A DNA stretch of 18,442 bases from Sulfuricella sp. (GTDB taxonomy: Bacteria > Pseudomonadota > Gammaproteobacteria > Burkholderiales > Sulfuricellaceae), in assembly GCA_030696235.1 (NCBI GenBank), contig JAUYSN010000170.1, positions 1 through 18,442 on the forward strand, read 5' to 3'. The notes below the pieces were generated by a model. That model was given only the letters and a program-made list of their open reading frames with translations, was not told the origin of the DNA and ran no database searches. The translations under genes and the position numbers were made by a program. Each line of letters opens with the position of its first letter. Within the stretch, counting starts at the first letter, position 1. Shown piece after piece: positions 8,161 to 16,243 of the stretch.

Positions 8161-9566
8161 TGCAGAACTTGACTAATTTGCACGCGGGTAGCGAGGTCGA
8201 CGGCTTTCGCGTAAGAGAGAAGGTCTACGACGGCGGGATGGCGGTGCTTTACCGCGTCGAGCGGGAGGACGGCGAATTCCCCATGCTGATGAAAGTGCCC
8301 CGGCTGGAATTCGGCAGCCACCCCGGCTGTTACGTCGGCTTCGAGGTCGAGCAGATGATCCTGGAAGTGCTGACCGGCCCCCATGTTCCGCGCTGGGTCG
8401 CCAAGGGAAGCCTGGAAGAGGCGCCTTATCTGGTGATGGAGTATATCGAGGGCGAATCGCTGCACGGTTATCTCGCTCGCACGCCGCTGCCGGCCGATGA
8501 GGTGGCGCGTCTGGGCGCGGCGCTGGCGACGGCGGTGCATGATCTGCACCGGCAGGAGGTGATCCACCTCGACCTCAAGCCCGCCAACGTGCTTTACCGG
8601 CCGGAAGGCGAGGCGGTGCTGATTGATTTCGGGCTGGCGCGGCACGGCCATTTTCCCGACCTGGTGGAGGAGGAATTTCACAAGCCGGTGGGCAGCTCTG
8701 CCTATATCTCGCCGGAGCAGGTGATAGGCAGCCGTTGCGATCCCCGCAGCGACCTGTTTGCCATCGGGGTGATACTTTATCAACTGTGCACCGGGCGGCT
8801 GCCTTTCGGCGAGCCTACCAGCCTGAGCGGATTCCGTCGCCGGCTTTACCTGGACCCGCCGCCGCCGCGCCAACTCGTGCCGGATTTGCCGGCATGGATG
8901 CAGGAAATCATCCTGCATTGCCTGGAAGTCGACGCGGAGCAGCGCTACAACACGGCGGCCCAGATCGCTTTCGACCTGACCCATCCCGGCCACGTGCCCC
9001 TCACCGAGCGTGCCGGGCGCCTCAAGCGCGCCGGGCTGCCCACTGTCCTCCGCCGCTGGTGGCGGTCCTTGTGGCTGGAGCCGGCGGTGTGCGCCGTGCC
9101 CACCGCTCATCTGGCCCAAGCGCCGCAGATTCTGGTGGCGCTCGATTTCGGATATGCCCAGGCAGCATTGCTGCAGGCCATGCAGATAGCGGTGCGCCGG
9201 GCGGTCGCCGCGGAGCCTCATTGCCGGGTGATGTGCGTGACGGTGCTGGAGCCTGACATTTCCACCCAGCAGGAGTCGGGTCAAGAACTTGCCAACAGCC
9301 AATACACCCAGCGGCTGGTGGAGTTGCGCCACTGGGCCGCGCCCCTCCAGCTTCCTTCGGACAGGGTGCGTTTCCACGTGCTGGAGGGCGCTCACGCCGC
9401 AGCCGCGCTGGTGCAATATGCGCGCCAGAATCAGGTGGATCAGATCATCCTGGGCGCGCGCGGCAGTTCGGCCCTGCGCAGGGTGCTCGGCAGCGTATCC
9501 ACTCGGGTAGTGGCGGAGGCGCCCTGCACGGTCACCGTGGTGCGCGCGCCGCGCAGCCCGGTATAG
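8160..9566 (+). CDS. Serine/threonine kinase fused to a universal stress protein (UspA) domain
   Basis: Two-domain cytoplasmic protein of 468 residues. The kinase occupies about 15-285: glycine loop VYDGGMAVLY (22-31), ATP lysine K45, HLDLKPAN with D138, K140 and N143, DFG at 156-158, and GSSAYISPEQ in the activation segment. The catalytic loop is HLD, so this is also a non-RD kinase. A basic, tryptophan-rich linker (RRWWRSLWLE) leads to a UspA fold at about 321-463, starting ILVALDFG and ending with the nucleotide-binding motif LGARGSSALRRVLGSVS (about 430-446) and CTVTVV. The USP motif looks intact, so the domain may bind ATP. Start ATG at 8160 overlaps the phosphoesterase stop. The architecture suggests stress or energy sensing controlling phosphorylation, which is inference. 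Confidence 0.9.
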   Translation: MQNLTNLHAGSEVDGFRVREKVYDGGMAVLYRVEREDGEFPMLMKVPRLEFGSHPGCYVGFEVEQMILEVLTGPHVPRWVAKGSLEEAPYLVMEYIEGESLHGYLARTPLPADEVARLGAALATAVHDLHRQEVIHLDLKPANVLYRPEGEAVLIDFGLARHGHFPDLVEEEFHKPVGSSAYISPEQVIGSRCDPRSDLFAIGVILYQLCTGRLPFGEPTSLSGFRRRLYLDPPPPRQLVPDLPAWMQEIILHCLEVDAEQRYNTAAQIAFDLTHPGHVPLTERAGRLKRAGLPTVLRRWWRSLWLEPAVCAVPTAHLAQAPQILVALDFGYAQAALLQAMQIAVRRAVAAEPHCRVMCVTVLEPDISTQQESGQELANSQYTQRLVELRHWAAPLQLPSDRVRFHVLEGAHAAAALVQYARQNQVDQIILGARGSSALRRVLGSVSTRVVAEAPCTVTVVRAPRSPV

Positions 9567-9603
9567 CGGATAGATAAGTCCTGTTTGATTTCAATGAAAT
9601 AGG

Positions 9604-9625
9604 TACTAAACCACCTGCTTTAGTA
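9604..9625. promoter_or_regulatory. Palindromic site upstream of the rhodanese promoter
   Basis: TACTAAA (9604-9610) and TTTAGTA (9619-9625) form a perfect inverted repeat with 8 bp between, centred about 64 bp before the predicted transcript start. GGTACT occurs at 9602-9607 and again at 9629-9634. The position suits an activator; no regulator gene lies beside it. Confidence 0.45.
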
Positions 9626-9643
9626 GATGGTACTTTTAGACTA

Positions 9644-9671
9644 TTGACGCATAAAATAGTTGGCCTATATT
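9644..9671 (+). promoter_or_regulatory. Promoter of the rhodanese-exporter operon
   Basis: TTGACG (9644-9649), 16 bp, TATATT (9666-9671): each box matches the sigma-70 consensus at 5/6. The leader to the rhodanese ATG would be about 70 nt. The surrounding 182-bp gap is noticeably richer in A and T than the genes around it. Confidence 0.65.
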
Positions 9672-9748
9672 TGGCATTCAGGCTCCGGATCGCAATAACG
9701 ACAAAAAATTCGGTGCCCATAATAACTATCACAGAGGAGACACACACC

Positions 9749-10204
9749 ATGAAACTGATGCAAAAATTTTTCCTTTATCTTGGTCTTTGTTTGTTCGCTG
9801 CCGGTGCTTTGGCGGCAGCTCCCGGCGAAACTCCTGAAACTGCGCCGGCCGGCGTGAAACTGGTGGATGCGAAGGCGGTGCAGGATCTCCAGGCGAAGGG
9901 CGCGATCATCGTCGATACGCGCAAGGCCGCGGAGTTCGGCGAAGGCAGCATCAAGGGCGCGATCTCGGTGCCCTACGATCCGGAGAAAAGCGTCAAGGAC
10001 GTCAACTTCGACGCCACCCAGGACAAGTTCGACATGAGCAAGCTGGCGGATAAAAACGCCAATATCGTCGTGTTCTGCAATGCTGGCTCCTGCTGGAAAT
10101 CCTACAAGGCCGCGGTCGTGTTGGCCAAAAACGGGTACAAGAACGTCAACTGGTACCGCAATGGCTATCCGGACTGGAAGGCGCGCAAGCTCCCCATCGA
10201 ATAA
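9749..10204 (+). CDS. Periplasmic rhodanese-domain sulfurtransferase
   Basis: Exported single-domain rhodanese of 151 residues. Residues 1-23 are a signal peptide (MKLMQKFF, hydrophobic core, ALAA before APGE). The domain then shows AIIVDTRKAAEFGEGSIKGA (D56, R58) and the active-site loop FCNAGSCWKSYKAA with the catalytic cysteine at 110; a second cysteine, C115, sits within the loop. NWYRNGYPDW near the end is typical. Such proteins move sulfane sulfur between thiol, sulfite or cyanide acceptors. The ATG at 9749 is preceded by AGAGGAGA; the frame is open upstream to 9644 but that codon lies in the -35 box. The YeiH-type exporter gene follows 93 bp downstream, pointing to joint work on a sulfur compound, which is inference. 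Confidence 0.9.
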   Translation: MKLMQKFFLYLGLCLFAAGALAAAPGETPETAPAGVKLVDAKAVQDLQAKGAIIVDTRKAAEFGEGSIKGAISVPYDPEKSVKDVNFDATQDKFDMSKLADKNANIVVFCNAGSCWKSYKAAVVLAKNGYKNVNWYRNGYPDWKARKLPIE

Positions 10205-10230
10205 CCCCCTCGCCTGAAACCGAAAATAGC

Positions 10231-10248
10231 GGCTCCCGACAGGGAGCC
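10231..10248 (+). promoter_or_regulatory. Intercistronic hairpin between rhodanese and exporter genes
   Basis: GGCTCCC (10231-10237) pairs perfectly with GGGAGCC (10242-10248) around GACA. It is followed by a mixed, T-containing stretch (TCTATTCATT) rather than a T-run. It may act as a partial terminator or an RNA end that sets different levels of the two proteins. Confidence 0.5.
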
Positions 10249-10297
10249 TCTATTCATTGAAGAAAAACAGGCAACATCTCTCGGGAGGGGAACACAA

Positions 10298-11983
10298 ATG
10301 GTCTACACAATGAAGTCACCCGCCCTGCTCATCATCGGCATGCTCATGCTGATCTGGGGAGGGTTCAACAATTCTGGCGCTGTTGACGGCATGCAGTCCT
10401 ATCTGCAAAAGAGTGCCTACAGCGACCACATGAAAGTCAAGGAAAAGTTCGACGCGGAAATGCGCGTGGCCACGGAAATGGCCGCCGCGGAAGGCAAGCC
10501 CGCGCCGGAGATGAAAATGCCAAAGTCGAAGTTTGACGAGGCAAAAGCCAAACAGGCGCAGTTGTCGTTTATTTTCGGCGGCGCCTTTGTCCTGATCGGC
10601 CTGTTCTCGCTGGCCTGGAAACCCAAGCAAGGCAACCTCGACTACTATGTTTCGGTAGTGCCGGGCATTGCCTTCATTCTGCTCATCGCCTTCATAGTGA
10701 GATGGGGGCTGGATCCCGTCTTCGCCAACTGGGGCAAGGCGGTTAAAGATGCGGGCATCCTGACCTGGGACTTCGCCAAGATCTTCAACCTGAACTACGT
10801 GGTGCTGGGCATCGTCATCGGCATACTCACCGTCAACGTGTTCAAGATCCCGGCGTGGGCCGCCAACGGCGTGCGCACCGCGCGCTTCTTCCTCAAATCT
10901 GGCGTGATTCTGCTCGGCACGCTTTACAGCGCGGCGGAACTGGCGCAGTTGGGCATGCTTTCCGTGGTCATGATCGGCATCTTCGTGCTGGGTTCCGTAG
11001 GGCTGGTGCTCTTCATGGGCAAACGCATGGGGACGCCCAATTCCATGACGGCGGTGCTGTCGGCGGGCATGGGCGTGTGCGGCGTGTCGGCCACCGTGGC
11101 GGCCTCTCCCGTGGTCAAGGCCAAGGCCGAGGAGATTGCCTACACCATCGGCACCATCCTGATCTGGGGCGTGGGCTGCATGTTCCTGTTCCCCACTGTC
11201 GGGCATATTCTCGGCATGGGTCCGGTGCAGTTCGGCGCCTGGGCCGGCACCGGCATCCTGAACTCGGCGCAGGTCGCCGGCGCAGCCCTGGCGTTCGATC
11301 CGCATGGAATAGAAACGCTCAAGGTGGCGGAGATTTTCAACATCACCCGCGTGCTGTTCCTGCCTATCATCGTGCTCTGGCTGGCCGCCTGGTACGTCAA
11401 GCACGAGGTAGGCGCGGAGAAGGTCAATCTCGCCCAGGTGGTGGTGGCCAAGTTCCCGGTCTTCGTGCTGGGCTTCATCGCCATGTTCGCCTTGAGTTCC
11501 GCCGGCACCTTCGCGCCTGCCGGACACTACCAGGGCAAATACTTCAGCAGCAAGGAAGTCAAGGAAGACAAGCTGCTCAAGGGCAAGGAAACGCGCGTGC
11601 TGGAAGGCGAGCTGTCCAAGATGCGTAACGCGGCTGAAACCCAGGCGCTGCAGGACCTGATCGCCAACAAGAAAATGATGACGCGCGAACAGGATGGCGT
11701 TCTGCAATCCGTCGCCAAGATCGAGGGGCTGGATGCGGTAGCCAAGGGCGCCATCGAGAAAGCGAGCAAAGCGGCGCAGCACGACTCCAAGACCATCAAG
11801 GCATACCGCGACTGGATTGCCTGGCTGTTCGCTTTCGGTCTCATCGGCCTGGGCATGCAGATCACCGGCAAGGCGCTCAAGCAGGCAGGCGGCACGCCGC
11901 TGATCATCGGCGGCGTAGTGGGCACGTTGAAAGCCGTCGGCTCCCTGATCGTGGTGTTGATGTTCGTTAAAGAATTTGTTTAA
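10298..11983 (+). CDS. YeiH-family putative sulfate exporter, long form
   Basis: Inner-membrane protein of 561 residues of the family annotated as putative sulfate exporters (YeiH, UPF0324), whose substrate is not firmly established. The family core is clear: KSGVILLGTLYSAAEL, GVCGVSATVAASPVVKAKAE, FGAWAGTGILNSAQVAGAAL, NITRVLFLPIIVLWL and a final GLGMQITGKALKQAGG helix pair. Usual members have about 350 residues. The extra length is an N-terminal helix (about 7-23) followed by a charged loop (about 40-88), and a hydrophilic, lysine/glutamate-rich insertion at about 406-503 before the last helices. The ATG at 10298 has GGGAGGGGA upstream. A microprotein gene follows after 14 bp. Confidence 0.88.
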   Translation: MVYTMKSPALLIIGMLMLIWGGFNNSGAVDGMQSYLQKSAYSDHMKVKEKFDAEMRVATEMAAAEGKPAPEMKMPKSKFDEAKAKQAQLSFIFGGAFVLIGLFSLAWKPKQGNLDYYVSVVPGIAFILLIAFIVRWGLDPVFANWGKAVKDAGILTWDFAKIFNLNYVVLGIVIGILTVNVFKIPAWAANGVRTARFFLKSGVILLGTLYSAAELAQLGMLSVVMIGIFVLGSVGLVLFMGKRMGTPNSMTAVLSAGMGVCGVSATVAASPVVKAKAEEIAYTIGTILIWGVGCMFLFPTVGHILGMGPVQFGAWAGTGILNSAQVAGAALAFDPHGIETLKVAEIFNITRVLFLPIIVLWLAAWYVKHEVGAEKVNLAQVVVAKFPVFVLGFIAMFALSSAGTFAPAGHYQGKYFSSKEVKEDKLLKGKETRVLEGELSKMRNAAETQALQDLIANKKMMTREQDGVLQSVAKIEGLDAVAKGAIEKASKAAQHDSKTIKAYRDWIAWLFAFGLIGLGMQITGKALKQAGGTPLIIGGVVGTLKAVGSLIVVLMFVKEFV

Positions 11984-11997
11984 TTAGGAGATAGACC

Positions 11998-12123
11998 ATG
12001 GAAGCTCAAAAATTTGTACGTGGTACCAGCCTGTCGATTTTCGTAAGCGACCGGCGGGAGGACTTCAGCGCACTGATCTTCGCATTCGCCATCGCAATCG
12101 GCGTGGTGCTTATCGTCGGCTAA
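11998..12123 (+). CDS. 41-residue single-span membrane microprotein
   Basis: Short open frame directly after the exporter, reading MEAQKFVRGTSLSIFV, a charged SDRRED turn, then a hydrophobic helix FSALIFAFAIAIGVVLIVG to the end. A strong TTAGGAG ribosome site lies 7 nt before the ATG. The stop is followed after about 15 bp by a clear terminator, so the frame fills exactly the space between exporter and terminator. One membrane helix with a short, positively charged N-terminus fits a small subunit or regulator of the exporter, as known for other transporter-associated microproteins. I do not recognise a named family; the role is inferred from position and layout. Confidence 0.75.
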   Translation: MEAQKFVRGTSLSIFVSDRREDFSALIFAFAIAIGVVLIVG

Positions 12124-12137
12124 GGTAAATCAACCAA

Positions 12138-12180
12138 GCGCGGGGGCTCTGTGAGAACGGGGTCTCCGCGCATTTTTTTT
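12138..12180 (+). terminator. Intrinsic terminator of the rhodanese-exporter-microprotein operon
   Basis: GCGCGG (12138-12143) pairs with CCGCGC (12166-12171), with extra internal pairing possible, and is followed by eight T residues (12173-12180). This is the clearest intrinsic terminator in the window and separates the exporter unit from the usp gene 8 bp further on. Confidence 0.85.
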
Positions 12181-12188
12181 GGTGCTCC

Positions 12189-12659
12189 ATGTTAAATTCA
12201 AAAACACTATTGCTGGCGCATCACGGGACAGCAGGGGCCTTGCTGGCCGAGGCGCTGGCATTGGATATGGCCGTTCCCGGCCAAACGCTGATCGTGCATC
12301 TGCTGGTCGTGCCCGACTTTTGGGCGGGCATGCAGGGGGACGACTGGCTGAACAACGCTTCGACCCGGGACGCCTTCGGCAGTTACGTGGAAGGGCTCCT
12401 GGAAAAGGATGTCAGGGAGCAGTTGCGCGCACTTGAGGGACGCTGCGCGGAGCGCGGGATTGCCTACAAATCCGTCATGCGCCAGGGCGACCCGGCAGAG
12501 TGCCTGGTGGAAACGGCAGCGCGGGAAGGCGCTTCGATGGTGGTGATCGGCCCGCCTCGACCCAAGGGTGCGCCCGGCTATCGTTCGCGCATGGATCTGG
12601 AGAAGCTGGCGCGCGGGCTGCAGGTGCCGCTGTTGATGGCGGCGCGCGCTGCATCATGA
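12189..12659 (+). CDS. Universal stress protein (UspA) family protein
   Basis: Single UspA-type domain of 156 residues, cytoplasmic. The fold is shown by the first strand TLLLAHHGTAGALLAEALAL, a middle strand with YKSVMRQGDPAECLVETAA, ASMVVIGPPRPKG and the last strand LQVPLLMAA. The usual ATP motif (G-x2-G-x9-G-S/T) is replaced by GPPRPKGAPGYRSR, so it is a divergent, possibly non-binding member. The ATG at 12189 has only a weak GGTG upstream and lies 8 bp after a terminator, so its promoter is not obvious. The stop overlaps the next start (ATGA). It is a second USP domain in the same block, distinct from the one fused to the kinase. Confidence 0.78.
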   Translation: MLNSKTLLLAHHGTAGALLAEALALDMAVPGQTLIVHLLVVPDFWAGMQGDDWLNNASTRDAFGSYVEGLLEKDVREQLRALEGRCAERGIAYKSVMRQGDPAECLVETAAREGASMVVIGPPRPKGAPGYRSRMDLEKLARGLQVPLLMAARAAS

Positions 12660-13327
12660 GCGAGAGCGCGGCCATGGCCGGAAATTCCACCTCGATTGCT
12701 GCAAGCGATGAAGACGCCGCATGGGTCAGCGTCGATTTGCCGTTGCCGCCCGGCGAACTGTTCGCCTCTCTGCAGAATCTTGAACGCCTGTTCCGCCTCA
12801 ATCCTTATCTCGAAATCAAATCCTGGCAGGAGGAAAACCCGGGGCAGCTTTACCTGGGCAAGCAGGTCCGCCTCGAGTCGGTGAATGAAATGAATGGCCT
12901 GCGGCAGAGCGCGACCCTGATCGTGACCGGGCTGCAGCCGGGGGCATCGTTCACCCTCGGCTACGCTGGCGGGCTGAAGCAGGCCACCGTTGTTTCAGTG
13001 CAGGAGCTTGCGCCATCCTCCTCCCGGCTGGTGGTGAAGGACTGTTATCCGGCACAGATCGACGCGGCCGAGCGGGAAGCGCGCGCAAGCGAAGTGGACA
13101 AGAGCCTGGTGCCGTGGGGCGCCTCTATCCGCCACTATTTTCTGCGCCGTGCACGGTGGGGGTGGCTGCCTTTCTACGGCTGGTTTCAGGATCGATTCTG
13201 GCTTAAAATGCCACCACGCCAGCGACGCATCGCCCGCCTGATCATCTGGACCACGGCGCTGGAATTTGTCGTTTTCCTGTTTGTGTTCGTTATTTACTGG
13301 TTGGAGCTGGCACGCGGCCATCTATGA
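12656..13327 (+). CDS. SRPBCC-like protein with C-terminal membrane anchor
   Basis: Protein of 223 residues. The first 170 or so resemble the SRPBCC/polyketide-cyclase lipid-binding fold: VSVDLPLPPGELFASLQNLERL, a beta segment with GKQVRLESVNEMNGLRQ, TLIVTGLQPGASFTLGY, then SSSRLVVKDCY. The C-terminal 35 residues hold one membrane helix (about 195-216) preceded by basic RQRRIAR, so the domain should face the cytoplasm. Two tryptophan-rich stretches (RARWGWLPFYGW) just before the helix may lie at the membrane surface. ATGA overlaps with usp upstream and rdgB downstream indicate translational coupling. The ligand is unknown. Confidence 0.65.
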   Translation: MSESAAMAGNSTSIAASDEDAAWVSVDLPLPPGELFASLQNLERLFRLNPYLEIKSWQEENPGQLYLGKQVRLESVNEMNGLRQSATLIVTGLQPGASFTLGYAGGLKQATVVSVQELAPSSSRLVVKDCYPAQIDAAEREARASEVDKSLVPWGASIRHYFLRRARWGWLPFYGWFQDRFWLKMPPRQRRIARLIIWTTALEFVVFLFVFVIYWLELARGHL

Positions 13328-13917
13328 AAAAACTCGTCATCGCCTCCAACAACCCCGGCAAACTGCGCGAAATCGGCGCCATTCTCGCGCCGCTCGATTT
13401 CGAGGTTTTCCCACAATCCGCCTTCAACATCCCCGAAGCGGAAGAGCCTTATTGCACCTTCATCGAGAACTGCCTGACCAAGGCGCGTCACGCCTCGGCG
13501 CATTCCGGCCTGCCCGCCCTGGCGGACGATTCGGGGATCTGCGTCGATGCGCTGAACGGTGCGCCCGGCGTTTATTCCGCCCGCTTTGCCGGCGAGCCGA
13601 AATCGGACGAACGCAACAACCAGAAGCTGATCGAGTCGCTGCAGGGCCATGCCAACCGCAAGGCGCATTACTACTGCGTGATCGTGCTGGTGCGCTGGCC
13701 GGAAGACCCGCAGCCTATCATCGCCGAGGGCGCGATGCACGGCGAGATCATCGATTTGCCGCGCGGCAGCGGTGGTTTCGGTTACGATCCTTATTTCCTC
13801 ATCCCCGAACTGGGCCAGACCGGCGCGGAAATTCCGCTGGAACACAAGAACAAGATCAGCCACCGCGGCAAGGCGCTGGCCGAGTTGGTTGAAAAACTGC
13901 GCGGCGATGCCCAATGA
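13324..13917 (+). CDS. rdgB: Non-canonical purine NTP pyrophosphatase (dITP/XTP)
   Basis: House-cleaning enzyme that hydrolyses dITP, ITP and XTP to monophosphates and keeps them out of DNA and RNA. The 197-residue product has the family features: VIASNNPGKLREI at the N-terminus, TFIENCLTKARHA, LADDSGICVDALNGAPGVYS, GSGGFGYDPYF and ISHRGKALAEL. The start is the ATG inside the SRPBCC gene stop (ATGA); the ribosome site is poor, so translation probably depends on coupling. The end overlaps hemW by 11 bp. rph, the common upstream partner, is 8.4 kb away on the same strand. Confidence 0.96.
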   Translation: MKKLVIASNNPGKLREIGAILAPLDFEVFPQSAFNIPEAEEPYCTFIENCLTKARHASAHSGLPALADDSGICVDALNGAPGVYSARFAGEPKSDERNNQKLIESLQGHANRKAHYYCVIVLVRWPEDPQPIIAEGAMHGEIIDLPRGSGGFGYDPYFLIPELGQTGAEIPLEHKNKISHRGKALAELVEKLRGDAQ

Positions 13918-15085
13918 AAATGTAGGTTGGGCTGAGCGGCTTTATCGCGAAGCCCAACAACCCGCATCACCGCCCCCGCTTTCCCTCTACATCCACCTGC
14001 CCTGGTGCGTCAGGAAATGCCCCTACTGCGACTTCAGTTCCTTCGAGTCGCGCGAGGGGGTGCCTGAGCAGGAATACGTTGCGGCGCTGGCCAAGGATCT
14101 TGAAGCTGCGCTGCCGTTGGTGTGGGGGCGCAAGGTGGTGAGCATCTTCATGGGGGGCGGCACGCCCAGCCTGTTTTCAGCGAGATCGATTGATACGCTG
14201 CTGACCCAGGTGCGCACCCTGCTGCCGGTCGAAGCCCATGCCGAAATCACCCTGGAGGCCAATCCCGGCACCGCTGAGGCGCAGAAGTTCGCCGATTTCC
14301 GCACGGCTGGGGTGAATCGTCTGTCGCTCGGCATCCAAAGCTTCAATCCGCGCCATCTGCAGGCGCTCGGCCGCATCCACGACGACCGCGAGGCACGTGT
14401 CGCAGTGGAGCTGGCGCTGCGCAATTTCGACAACGTCAATCTCGACCTGATGTACGCCCTGCCGGAGCAGACCATGGAGGAAGCGCTGGCCGACATACGC
14501 GAGGCGGTGTCTTTCGGGCCGCAGCATATCTCGGCCTACCACCTCACTCTGGAACCCAACACGGTGTTTTACAACAAGCCGCCGATATTGCCGGACGACG
14601 ACATGTCGGCGGCGATGCAGGAAGCCATCGAGGCGGAGCTGGCCGGGGCCGGCTACGAACATTACGAGACTTCCGCGTTTGCCAAGAAGCATAGTCGCTG
14701 CAAACACAACCTCAATTACTGGCTGTTCGGCGACTACCTGGGGATAGGGGCGGGGGCACACGGCAAACTCACGTTCCACGACCGGGTTCTGCGCCAGGTG
14801 CGTTATCGCCAACCGAAAACCTATATGGAGCGGGCGCTGGCGGGCAGCGCGGTGGAAGAGGAACGCACCGTCTCTTCAGACGAGCTGCCGTTCGAGTTTA
14901 TGATGAACGCCCTGCGCCTGACCGAGGGCTTTCCGGTCAGCCTGTTCTCCGCCCGCACCGGACTTTCGCTGACCGCTGCCCTGCCCATGCTGGAAGAGGC
15001 GCAGCGGCGCGGCCTGATCGAACGCGACGCCCTGCACATTCGGCCGACTATGCTTGGCCAGCGATTCCTGAACGAACTTCTACAA

Positions 15086-15103
<18 letters not shown>
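13907..15103 (+). CDS. hemW: Radical SAM heme chaperone HemW
   Basis: Radical SAM protein that binds heme and is thought to insert it into respiratory enzymes; often misannotated as coproporphyrinogen dehydrogenase. The 398-residue product has SLYIHLPWCVRKCPYCDF with the CxxxCxxC cluster ligands C34, C38 and C41, IFMGGGTPSLFS, EITLEANPGT, NRLSLGIQSFN and the C-terminal HemN-type domain ending GQRFLNELLQLFL. The start at 13907 gives a normal N-terminus and overlaps the rdgB 3' end. Its end overlaps the convergent mtnA end by 18 bp, so no terminator fits between them. Confidence 0.96.
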
Positions 15104-16129
<1,026 letters not shown>

Positions 16130-16143
16130 GTGGTTTTCCTTAT

Positions 16144-16221
16144 GGGTGAAAGTTCAAGCAGCGGCTCACAGGCTGCCGCCAATGTCGGGTTGTCGGCGAT
16201 GAGCAGGTCAATGCCGCCGAA
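16144..16221 (-). pseudogene. Orphan second copy of the aldolase C-terminal segment
   Basis: Twenty-six codons read on the minus strand align without gaps to residues 469-494 of the adjacent aldolase (16344-16421), with 14 of 26 identical. The shared residues are FGGID at the start, an isolated leucine at two positions, a cysteine, and PLL and LSP at the end. The two copies lie exactly 200 bp apart with the inverted repeat between them. The fragment has no start or upstream domain of its own and runs into the mtnA leader. It is either the original aldolase 3' end displaced by the repeat or the last trace of a tandem paralogue. Confidence 0.65.
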
Positions 16222-16243
16222 GCGCGCGTAAATCAGAGACACG

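Noticed and set aside
8085..9416. Open frame of about 443 codons antisense to the kinase-USP gene
   Set aside because: The plus strand encodes a kinase and USP domain with all motifs. The antisense product is rich in H, R, Q and G with no recognisable domain.
10316..11782. Open frame of about 488 codons antisense to the exporter
   Set aside because: It mirrors a clear membrane protein. The histidine/glutamate-rich reading is what antisense of hydrophobic codons gives.
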